This document shows positions 9,989-18,949 of a stretch of DNA of 64,000 nt, piece by piece. Every line of letters starts with the position of its first letter. The first letter of the stretch is position 1. Origin of the DNA: Takakia lepidozioides (taxonomy: Eukaryota > Streptophyta > Takakiopsida > Takakiales > Takakiaceae); contig CM060734.1 of NCBI GenBank assembly GCA_030704615.1, positions 49,740,042 through 49,804,041 of the forward strand. Reading direction: 5' to 3'. A program made the translations under genes and the position numbers. The notes below the pieces were generated by a model. That model was given only the letters and a program-made list of their open reading frames with translations, was not told the origin of the DNA and ran no database searches.

Positions 9989-12203
9989 TCAAAGTACTGG
10001 AGTTGACCTCAACAATATGTCCTTGGTCTGGAACTCGCTCGCACGACTCGCTTTCTGAATGACGATTAGCCTCCTTCGCTCACACCTCGGGCCACAGTAA
10101 GGTTCTAGGATTTCATCCTCTTCTTCCACATCTGGCACTATATATGGATGGATTCCATCTCTGTGATGATTCTTGGACCAATTTGTTTTCGGCCAGAATC
10201 CCTCACGAAGCTGAATACGCTCGGGAGCTTCTGGAATTGGCTCATCCAGCTCGGCGAGAATGTTTCCCCAGTACTGGTCGTATTGTTCCATTCGACCTCT
10301 ATAATGATCATCAAGCATCATTCATTTCGTCCAAAAATCCCTGTATTTTTTTATTCCATTCTTAATGAATGATTGTTTTTCGGAGGAGTCGTCCCCGACT
10401 CCCTAGATAGGTCTCCTTGGAACGGCGTCTGGGTCTCCTTCAGGGAGCTTGGGAGTCCCGTCAGGATTGGACTCCCACATCTTCACTCTATTGTTTGTTG
10501 GAAGCCAATCCGAATCAGTAGCGGACTTCTTGTACTTCATGACGGGCCAGCCCTCCGGAAGACGTGCATCTCCAAAATCCCGACCAACGCCTCATTTCCA
10601 TCCAGAATACAGCCCTTGACAAAATTCTTGAAGTCGGGAACCTCCTGAATAATCGGTGGAATGAACTGCAGATCTTGCGAGGTCATAAAAGACCTCATCA
10701 AATCCGAAAGAATGTAGGTGATTCGTTCCTTCAGCTTCTTCGATAGGTAGCTGAAGAACCTGTCGATGTCCTCATGGGTGTGTCCGACCATTAGGAACCC
10801 TAGCTGGATTTCTTCAAAATCATCTTTGGCGGTCAGGAGGGATAGAAAAGCAAGCATCCATCTGTTCTTATTGTCCTTCGCGGAGTTGTCCATTTGCAAG
10901 TACAGTCTTCTCGGAAGTGGACAAGCACCACATTTGTCTTCCGTCCTGCAGGGTTTAAGAGCATCCAAACATCTCAATTTACCTCTTAAAGTTATTCGAA
11001 AAACTCGTTTTGAAGTCGGTAATCGAAAATGTTCCTGGACTCGCGACAGGTTGGCTTCTCCAACTGGCGCAAGCAACGTGCCAAAGAACCAATTGTAAAA
11101 TTTGAATTTCCCTTCTAGAACTCAAGAGCATACGGTCCATAAGCTCCATCACCGTGTCCGTGCGTGACCATTCCCGTTAGTGAAACTGGAAGCTGACCCA
11201 ATCCAGAAATCATCTTGTTTGGAGTCTGTAACCTTGGAACAGTTGTTTTCCTATGATCCACTTTGTCGTGAATAATACAGAGAAACTCCTCTAGAATCAT
11301 AACAGACTCATTCCTCCAGCTATGGTACAATCTTCTGCACAACTCTTGGTGCCTCAAATGTTTATCAAACGCTCGTTTGTGTGTCACATGTTCCGCACTT
11401 CTCTTGACAGACTTTTTGATCAGGTCCTTTAACATCTCACACTCTGTGCACTTCGCAAATGTGCTCCCAATTTTACGAACCTCCACGTTAGGAAATATCC
11501 GACTCCGGATGCGGCTAACAGCCGACTACGAGACTCCTTCAACCCGAAAAGTTTGTTCGTCTGTTACAATAAGGAAGGGTCAGGGAAGGAACGTCCACTG
11601 GACAGTGGAGGTTCATGAAACTAGAACCACAGTCGAAAGAGACAAAATCGAAGGGATGATCATCAACATTGAATCAGAAAAAACTTCCAGGAAAGAAATT
11701 GAAGAATGGAGATTTCATACCTCGTTGGACTCGTCTCGTATTCGCTTCTAGTTCATTTCAGGTGGTAAGACTCTCAAAGTATCCCTCCTTCCCTCCCCAA
11801 TCCATCTTGTTTTATGGGGCACGAGGTCAGTATTTCCGTTGATAATGGACATAATGTTACCCTCTGCCTGAAGCGTCCTTGGGCGTGGCCTCTTCACTCC
11901 ACGGTTCCCATGGAGACTTGACAACCAACCCTGTTTACTCAACTTTTTGTACTCCATGTATGTGGACCTGCCAATTCCATGAATTATCCACCAAGCAGTC
12001 TCACAAACATCTACACCCTCAATCGTAACGTATGCCCTGCGAGAGGTCCCTTCCAGCATGTGAAGTCGTTTTGAAACATTTAGTCCGTGTTCTCTACTCT
12101 CATCGAAAGTGGATCCCCAAAACAAAGTACGGATAGCCAAGGTTTTTCGCCAATCGAAATATTGACAGCAGTGAGCATCATTATGACCAGTCTCTCCATC
12201 CAC
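9989..12203 (-). pseudogene. DUF7869-type transposase-like gene, decayed
   Basis: Successive minus-strand frames give a protein in the expected order. An N-terminal part (12203-11748) has a VxGxxVCxxAW-like block and an HGNRG motif. Then (11486-11115) come CxxC, FLCIIHDKVDH and GHGDGAYGP. Then (11076-10537) come LQMDN with NKNRW and GFLMVGHTHEDID, and an acidic C terminus ends at 9989. The D/DN/HED set resembles an RNase H-like DDE arrangement, and such proteins are repetitive in plants and invertebrates; a transposase origin is inference. The segment at 11748-11486 looks like an intron. Frame changes near 11100 and 10545, a TAG near 10405 and a TGA near 10322 suggest decay, unless some are short introns. 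Two copies of the dispersed palindrome lie in the intron and just downstream. Confidence 0.65.
11590..11616. repeat. Dispersed near-palindrome, copy 2
   Basis: AACGTCCACTGGACAGTGGA followed by GGTTCAT, close to a perfect hairpin. It lies in the probable intron of the DUF7869-type gene, about 100 bp inside a GTATGA donor-like site on the minus strand. Confidence 0.8.
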
Positions 12204-12213
12204 CGTAATTGCC

Positions 12214-12816
12214 TCACCCCATGGAGATCCGAGACCATGATAGATACGTCTTCCTCATGCACAACCACCTTCCAATTCCCCCTTTTTTTTGTTTGTCATC
12301 GGAGGAAAAAACTTGCTCCATGTCTGAAGGCCGTGAAAAAAGCTCATCTGAGGGACGATGAGTAAGGTTGAGCCTATCGGCATTGACGCGCATGAAACCA
12401 CAATCATCTTGCACTAGTGTTGCGAGGGGCCCCACAAGATGTGGCTGGAACCACCTTCCCTTGAAGAGAAGAGGCCGGTACCTTGTATACTGAAGTTGGA
12501 GTATGCTCTCAAGCTCTCCAATGTACTCAAGTTTGCTCATAGCAGGTCGTGTATCTCCCTTGCCCCACACGGAGTCTTGCCAATATGTGGCACACAAGCC
12601 AGAATCAAAGGTTGTTTTGCGCTTCATGTCAAGAGCACGAATGCGGAAATGACGACCGTGAACCCAAACCGCCGTGTATGAGGTCGCGAATTGAGAGGGG
12701 CCCCTTGCAATGTCTTGCACCAAATCTGAAACCACCTCTCCTTGAGCAACGGCATCATAAACTGAAGTCTGAAGCCATTGTTGGAATGAACTTAGAGGCT
12801 GCAATTCCATGGGCAA
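12214..12816 (-). pseudogene. CACTA transposase C-terminal fragment (DUF4216)
   Basis: The open frame of about 200 residues has the DUF4216 pattern that follows DUF4218 in Tnp2-type transposases: a conserved ARGPS block, V-H-G-R-H-F-R-I, RKTTFDSG, an ELESILQLQYTRY strand and LLFKGRWFQP, ending in a QVF-containing strand. Tnp2 cuts and pastes CACTA elements, but this is only the C-terminal fragment of such a protein. No DUF4218 or catalytic core lies upstream, because a LINE fragment replaces it at 12866. It shares strand with the DUF7869-type gene only 11 bp further on; whether they form one transcription unit is open. It is separate from the large CACTA element to the right, which points the other way. 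Confidence 0.65.
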
Positions 12817-12865
12817 ATTTTGTAAATGAACATTCCGGCGGCCCGCTCCTCATCGTGGGCGTCTA

Positions 12866-13337
12866 GTAACCTCTCTCTCTTCTGTGCTGCTCTCTTTTAA
12901 GCTCCCGACACCCTAAATTCAAGGTCAGATGGTGGGTTCAGCTATAACATATGTCCAACACCAGATATCCTAAGTTAATCGACTCTATATCTTGGAAACA
13001 GGACCGCCCTGTCAAACAGGGTGAGCCCTGGGAGAAGAGAGTAAAAGAGATTCTCAAGGATCTGAATCTGGACCCGCAAGTCTTGACCTTGCTGGATAAA
13101 CCTGACTTAGAGAGTGTAGTGTCCAAAGCCATGTCTGTTACCAGAAAATTGTCCGATGACAATGAAGTTAGGAAGAAAACTTCCCTGAACCTGTTTCCAG
13201 TCGTGACATGGGGGGGAGGACATCATGGATGCGCTCAAGGGTCTATCCCACTCTTGGCACCAGACCTAAATTTAAAGTCAGGGCAAGAAGACTACCTTAG
13301 AACATAAACAGAAGCAGAGAGGAAAGGGAGAGTGCAA
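12866..13337 (+). mobile_element. LINE fragment, internal part of ORF2
   Basis: The same LINE family, covering the region upstream of the zinc-finger end. It has CTTGGAAACAGGACCGCCCT, the AACCTGACTTAGAG block and the shared GAAGCAGAGAGGAAAGGGAG string, also seen at 43400-43640 and, inverted, at 34000-34330. The frame encodes a stretch with DKPDLESVVSKAMSV and TSLNLFPV. It is truncated at both ends; homology stops abruptly at about 13337, where GC-rich DNA begins. Confidence 0.75.
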
Positions 13338-13756
13338 TTTCCCTGACGTACCTCTGCTGCTGCTGGTGCTTGAAGCGAGCTGGCGCGGCGAGCTGTTGCG
13401 GTGCTGTCGCGGCTGCCAGCGGCGCGGGTCCCCGCCGCTGCAGGGCGTCTCTCCCCCGCTCACCACGGATCTCTCTCTCTTCAGATCGTTAGGTTGCGCC
13501 TCTGCGCGGCGTTCCTACCACGCAGGGGAGAGAGACATCAGCCCCATGCTTAGGGCAAGAAAGAAAGACAGAAAGTGAGGGAGGAGGCGGTGCTTACCTT
13601 GGGCGTTGGAGCGGCATTGGGGCAAACTCCTTGGGGCCTTACGACCACCTCGGGCTCAGTAGCAGGTGCGTTTCTCCTCCACCCTAAACCCCACTCTCTG
13701 AACTACCTCTCTCCCAAAGAATAAACGAAAACGGGAGGGGAAAGAGATGCTTGAAG
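13338..13756. other. GC-rich unassigned sequence at the left edge of the CACTA element
   Basis: Markedly GC-richer than its neighbours. It contains a minus-strand AAG/GTAAGC donor-like site near 13601, so it may hold a small exon of an unrecognised gene. No protein family was recognised. Confidence 0.35.
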
Positions 13757-13779
13757 CACTTAGGGAAAAAAAAAGGGCG
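13757..13779 (+). repeat. Probable left terminal inverted repeat of the CACTA element
   Basis: CACTTAGGGAAAAAAAAAGG aligns to the right terminus CACTACAGGAAAAAGGGGG with one base changed in CACTA and a one-base shift. GTGCGTCGCC follows shortly, as in the right subterminal region. Confidence 0.5.
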
Positions 13780-14020
13780 CGGCACCCACGTGCGTCGCCC
13801 GGCCATCGCACGCCTGCGCCTGCCTTTTTTTGAAATGTAAAAATGAAGATTGCAACGGCTGGCCGTCGTTTCTTGCAAACCCCGGCCCCATAAATTAAAA
13901 GAACACGTCGCCCCCCGCGACGACTGTCCGTCTCGGGGTGCGACCCCCAGTTAAAAAATAAATAAAAACCCGTTGTCCAATGCGACGCCAGGGTGTCGCA
14001 GGAGGCGACAACCGGCCTTT
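13780..14020 (+). repeat. Left subterminal GTCGC/GCGAC repeats of the CACTA element
   Basis: Short GCGACG, GTCGC and GGTGCGACC strings recur in both orientations (near 13795, 13911, 13938, 13982 and 14003). Subterminal repeats of this kind are transposase-binding sites in CACTA elements; that role is inferred here from position. Confidence 0.55.
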
Positions 14021-14505
14021 CTGGATTTAGGGTTTAGGGCCTTTGGGTTTCTTAGTTTTATTTATTTTTTCATATGGTACTGGGTTAGGGTGTTTGCTTT
14101 TCTTTATGGTGCTGGGTTTTGGATTGGTGGTTTTGGTTGTGGGTCTTGGGGTTAAAAGGATAAACGGTAATTAGGATTCACATACCCAAAATGTGGTTCA
14201 ATCTGATAATCGCAAAGCGTTGGGTCTCAACAAATTTTTCCATAGTGTGAGCATCCTGAAGATAGAACGAGAGGAAGGATTTGTTGTCTTGGGCTCTAGC
14301 ACCATAGGGATGCTCCGCCTTTGGTTACCAATTTTGAAAGCCCCGAGGCTGAGGCATAGGGTTTTTTTGCCAACGGTTTTTGAGAAATGAAAGTGTTGGT
14401 GGTGTGTGTTAATTAGGATGGGATGGTGAGGAAACATCGACCCGTCTCCCTCGAGGATGGGGAGGTAGTACCACATATCGATTGTGGCCCTAGAGACCAT
14501 TTTTC

Positions 14506-15420
14506 GTGGCGAGGAGGCACCCATTGCACTTGATCCAATACAGGCTGCCGGGCACAATTGTAGAAGGGACCGGGGCCAAATTTCAGGTGATGCGGAGGAT
14601 GTTGACACTCCGGGATCGAGTCGGGCGCGCCGCGAGTTGCCCCTCGCGGGCCACCCGTCCAACCACGTCCACTTTTGACCCCCCCCCCCCCCCCCCCAAC
14701 AGGATTGAGTGTTGGTGCACTAAGTGTTGGGAAAGGATACCGCCGGGCGGCACCAGACCACCGAGGCGGCGATCGCATATTGTCGAAAAACATTACAAGA
14801 AGAACAAGATTGCGGATGCGGCAAAGGTGAGTGTTTTTCCCACCCCTCTCATTAAATTCATTTAGGTACATTTAGGTTTATCTAATAATATAGTATGATT
14901 GGTAAGCATACATGAATCAAAATTACGACATAAGTATTGATGCGTCGTTCACTACGCACATTGCAGCCACGACTTGATGCCAAGCTCGCAATCACATTGC
15001 ACAAGAGGCATTTCACGCCGGTCTACTTGCAGAATTTGTGCCAGAGCATGTGCCCGATGTGATCAGGTGGTTCCCCTAGCAGCACGTAGATGGGATGCGT
15101 AGGGTCGAGGGGTATCGTAGGTGTCGTAGGCATTATGCCGGTGACTAGCACCCCCCCCCCCCCCTCCAGTTTCCTCAGGCGGTCCCCCTGATTGTGGCCT
15201 CTCTCCCCCGTCTGTTTCTTTGCCTGATCCGGATGTTGTACCCCCGGCTACACCTCTGACATTACATCCTCAACCACCTCCACTTTCATCTCCTCCACCT
15301 CCACCTCCACGTGCATGTGCCCCCCGAACCCTAGGAGGGGTCGGCTTCGCCCTAGGTTTCCTCCCTTCGGCTTGGGCAGCCTGAGCCGGATCCTCGCCCC
15401 CGATGGGAAGCGCATAGGAC
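14506..15420 (+). pseudogene. CACTA Tnp2 transposase, N-terminal exons
   Basis: The first exon ends at 14826 before a GTGAGT donor. It encodes a Cys/His cluster of the form C-x-C-x-x-C, then RPPRRRSHIVEKHYKK, matching the N-terminal CxCxxC...H region of Tnp2 proteins. A C homopolymer at 14679-14697 interrupts the frame. A second exon opens at 14967 after TTGCAG and reads AQEAFHAGLLAEFVPEHVPD before a stop near 15080. From about 15170 the strand is proline-rich. The exon structure is plausible but the frames are broken, so this is a relic. The 5' start cannot be fixed. Confidence 0.5.
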
Positions 15421-15494
15421 TATGTTACTGAGGACCATCCAGCCTCGTTGTTGGGGGAATCATCTCGACCCTCCCACCCCCATCGAGAGAAAAT

Positions 15495-16064
15495 ATGGAG
15501 TTCGAGTATTGGAGGAGACGGTATGTTGTGAGAGGCGCTACAGACCCTGCTATGGGTCGGGGTTTATTCACGGTCAATGATATTGTGGTTCCTCCTCGGA
15601 GAAACAACATGGTGGACTTGTTTCCCAACTACGGTCCATACTACACCTCCGCGGAGTTCCGTACATTACGCCTCGAAGCCCATACATCCTACCCTACATT
15701 TTGTGTGTCAACGGACAGGATGTACGTAGACGGGGGTTGACTCCCATTGAGATCAGATTTTGTGATGGTGACCCCGACATCTTCGGCAATGTTGCTGGGC
15801 TGGTCAATAGTTCATTTGGTCATCCTAGGAGAACCAATGTAGTATGGGGACGAGCGAAGCGATGGGGCATGAGAGCTTTTGTGGTCATACGTCAGTATAC
15901 TGTGAGGGGATGCACATGTTTGTGATGACATGGCTGGCAGCGAACTATTTGCATCATACGAGTTCTCCCGGGATGATTGGGACCTCCGATTACAGCGTGA
16001 GTGGGATGTGTATGATAGAAACAAGGTTCCTTTGAGACAGGGATCGCGTAGAGGGGCATTGTAG
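15495..16064 (+). pseudogene. SET-domain-like segment inside the CACTA element
   Basis: Three collinear pieces resemble a SET methyltransferase core. The first (15495-15740) has GRGLFTVNDI and ends in a Y-V-D-G block. The second, in another frame, has FGNVAGLVNSS and a TNVVW strand, the equivalent of the SET GN-x-AGF-INHSC region. The third, from about 15906, has GSELFASYEF followed by DDW, the equivalent of GEEL-x-x-Y. SET domains transfer methyl groups from S-adenosylmethionine to lysines. The cysteine of the classical NHSC motif is replaced by serine. At least two frame changes make it inactive as read. It lies between Tnp2 exons on the same strand, so it is either captured host sequence or a fused accessory domain. 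Identification is by motif reading only. Confidence 0.5.
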
Positions 16065-17040
16065 ATATTCTCATGATGTACTTTGTATACATCCGATTAA
16101 TCGATTGATGTAAAAACAATTCTTGTTGCTCGTGTCGGTTGCAACTTTGCATATGTGATCTAAACATACTTATGCACATGTGGACCCAATATGAGCTTGA
16201 ACCAAGTTGATTCAATGGGTCATTCTAGTGTTGAACGCAACTACGTGTCATAGAGACGGAAAATTGTGTTTCGCCTGCAGATGATTTTTTTTTAATTCCA
16301 TTTTCAAGCCATATGCTTAATGATAGCATATGCAATGTGCGTGCAAAATTTGGGAGTAAACAAAAGTCATTTGGACCCATAACCAGATTTTGTTCTCTCA
16401 TTTGCACTCCAAAGTTGAGTTATTTTCAACTTCATGCACTCTTCATAGAGAGTTTTGCAAAAGTGACCCTAGAATTTTTATTTTTATTTTTTTCTTGTCC
16501 CATTTTTTGCACGGATGTAGTGGTGCAAAGCCCAATGTCACAAAACAAAATAGAGCTAAAAGTAAAATCATTACGCCCCTCAAAACCGCAATCATATATT
16601 TTCTAAATGTAAATATTTATTTTAAATTCATTTAAATTCGATTTAATTCAAAATTGGTGCAAGGGTGAGTGCGTCGTTGGGGAGGCAATTTTTTTTTTTT
16701 TTTTTCCTGCTGGATCTTTGTACAGGTGTTGCACACATATTTAAGCACATGTAGGAAAAAATGAAAGCTTGAGCTACATCCGTTTGTTGGATGCAATGGC
16801 ATGAGAGGATTTTCTTTCTCATTAATAAACAAAAATTGGTTGATAAGGTGAATGCATCATTGGGGGGGCAAATGATTTTGTTTGGGTTTGAAACTTTGCA
16901 TGTGTGTACGTTGCGCACATACATGTAATTATTGAATGACATATTTGATGCACACACACATTGAAGGTTGTTGTTTGCATTTCGCTTATAATGAAGTGTA
17001 TGGTTGCAAGGACACATTATAATATATGTCCCTATGTTCA
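16065..17040. other. AT-rich intron-like sequence in the CACTA gene
   Basis: No coding support. It contains a T homopolymer at about 16688-16706 and repeated TTGGTGCAAGGGTGAGTGCG-like phrases near 16650 and 16840. It probably represents intron sequence of the Tnp2 gene; an AG acceptor-like site occurs near 17055. Confidence 0.45.
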
Positions 17041-17045
17041 TTTGT

Positions 17046-17797
17046 TCGTATTAGGACTTTGTCCATCCCTTCCCGGTCTTTTCTCTTGGCACCCCATCCG
17101 AAAACAACCCAAGTGCATCAGGCGGGAGCCGTGGGCGAGACGCCGCCCCCACGGTACCGGACGATGATGATGATGATGACAGTGATAGTGACAGTGACAA
17201 CAACAATGAGCATGGAATTAACCAGGAGGATGTGCAAGCCATGGAGGATCTCTTAATGCATCATGTGGGCGCTGATGCATCCCATGAAGAGGGAATCCGG
17301 CCAATCGATGATCCTGAAATGCCCCCCTCAAATGACATGGAGAGGGAGGCGAGAACTCCCTTGTACGAAGGGGCGAAAGTGAGTCGACTTTCAAACAATC
17401 TTACTTTTGCTCAATCTTCAAATTCGATTTGGCATAAGTAATGTTGGGATGTCTGCCATAATGCGAACTATTGCAGACTATATCCTTGCTCCACACTTGA
17501 AACCCAAGATGCCACGGTCGCAGAAAGAGGCGCGCGAAGTCTTGGACTCTGTGGGGATGGGCTATAAGATTTTTCATGCATGTCCATGTGATAAAACCTA
17601 TACTACGGAGAGGATTCGCATCTCACCAAGTGCCCAAAGTGCAAGAAAGACTGATATCGGGATGATGTCCAAGGGAAAAAAGTACCACGCAAGGTATAAA
17701 CGTCATTCCCCCTCGCATGGAGATTATTTCTTTAATCTTCTCAATGTATGTAAAGTGTATTCCACAAAGTTTAGGGTTTAGAGAGTAGTACTCATGC
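17046..17797 (+). pseudogene. CACTA Tnp2 transposase, central N-terminal part
   Basis: One frame begins with an acidic run of aspartates and serines (encoded by GATGATGATGATGATGACAG at 17163) and then MEDLLMHHVGAD and RTPLYEGAK, the usual Tnp2 lead-in. After a frame change near 17440 it continues with EVLDSVGMGYKIFHACPCDK, the diagnostic Tnp2 motif before its first zinc ribbon. The paired cysteines of that ribbon (CPKCKKD) appear one further frameshift on, near 17633. The Ogre-like LTR element inserted 30-60 bp downstream, and homology resumes at 31377. The region is clearly transposase but not translatable as it stands. Confidence 0.75.
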
Positions 17798-17820
17798 AAG
17801 ATCTGATTGTGGTTTTGGAA

Positions 17821-17825
17821 GGAGT
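17821..17825. repeat. Target-site duplication GGAGT, left copy
   Basis: GGAGT directly precedes the LTR start TGTCGCG and is repeated exactly at 31221-31225 after the other LTR, the 5-bp signature of Ty3/gypsy integration. Confidence 0.92.
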
Positions 17826-18912
17826 TGTCGCGCGGCTTTTACTCACCCATCCCTTCGCTATCCGAGGCGGAAACTCCAAGATAGAAGAGTTGGAAATCTC
17901 TAAGTACTCAGCCCGCGCAGAACAATCAGTCATGACCTACAGCTAGTGTATCATGGGGGTGTTTCCTATTGTTCCTTTTCCGCATTCATCTTAGCTACCT
18001 TACCATTGATAATTAAGTATCAGTTTGCTTCATCAATTTATCGGTTTCCTTCACTCCTCCATTCAATCCACAGCTTCACTCAGATCTCTCTACACAGTGT
18101 GATTGTATCGTATAAGTATCAGATTATGATTTATCAGGTATCAGGCCGAAGCCATTGTGTCTCTATTCTCCTCTACAATATCCCTACAGCTTTGCATATA
18201 ACAAGCATCTACTAATCCTCTTTCCTCCTTCATCGTGCTCACCGACTTCCGCTCCCGTCTCACTCCGAAATCCTCCTTCCCATCATAATAATCCTCCTTC
18301 ATCATTCCCCGTTCTTCCCTTTATCCTCCTATCCGCGGTTCTAACCGTTTCCCTCTCTAACCGTCGTATGTGAATTAACATGTTCCCTTCACAGGTGTTG
18401 TTCCCCACAGTCGTTCCCTGTCCTACTCTTCGTTCCCTATTATGTGACAGCTGTGTCAAGCGGTGACTGGCTGTGTTTGGCGGGTGTCGGCTGTGCTGGC
18501 TGGTGGCTGTGCCGGGCTGTGACTGTGACTGTGACGGGCGTGTGGGCTGTGACGGCTGTGTGGGCTGTGTGGGCGTGACTGTGACGGGCTGTGGTGGGCT
18601 GTGACGGCTGTGTGGGCTGTGTGGGCTGTGACGACTGTGTGGGTTGTGACGATGTGACGGCTGTGTTGGATGTGTGGGCTGTGAGACGACTGTGACGGTG
18701 TGTTGGCTGTGACGACTGTGTGGGTTGTGACGACTGTGACGGCTGTGTTGGCTGTGTGGGCTGTGACTGCTGTGTCGGCTGTGTGGGCTATGTAACCCCT
18801 CTCTACAGTGCGCTGCTGTCACCCCTAAGGTTCCTGTTTGTCTCAGTCTGTGCAAAAATTAAGGGTACCCTAATCCCGTATAAGTGTCTAAGTCCCCTAC
18901 AGTCCTCTAACA
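17826..18912 (-). repeat. 3' LTR of the Ogre-like element
   Basis: Length 1087 bp; on the minus strand it begins TGTTAGAGGAC and ends GCCGCGCGACA. It contains a GGCTGTG-based minisatellite. By eye it differs from the partner LTR mainly by length changes in that minisatellite and a few substitutions. An ATG inside it opens the same leader ORF that in the other LTR runs into the element. Confidence 0.92.
18440..18795. repeat. GGCTGTG minisatellite in the 3' LTR
   Basis: Variable units of 10-20 bp built on GGCTGTG(T/A)(G/C), such as GACGGCTGTGTGGGCTGTG. On the minus strand it reads as a His/Ser-rich repeat frame, which I treat as an artefact of the repeat. Confidence 0.85.
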
Positions 18913-18929
18913 TTACCCCTTCCTCCCTC
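18913..18929 (-). promoter_or_regulatory. Polypurine tract of the Ogre-like element
   Basis: On the minus strand GAGGGAGGAAGGGGTAA ends exactly at the 3' LTR, the expected primer site for plus-strand DNA synthesis. It begins only about 20 bp after the polyprotein stop codon, so the internal region is almost wholly coding. Confidence 0.85.
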
Positions 18930-18949
18930 AAAAACCGTGTCCTCACGGT

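Noticed and set aside
18440-18795. CRISPR-like regular repeats
   Set aside because: Units are short, variable and tandem without unique spacers, and the context is a eukaryotic LTR.
18283-18855. Minus-strand His/Ser-rich ORF in the LTR, with a relative at 30768-31127
   Set aside because: It is a translation of the GGCTGTG minisatellite, and frame and length differ between the two LTRs.
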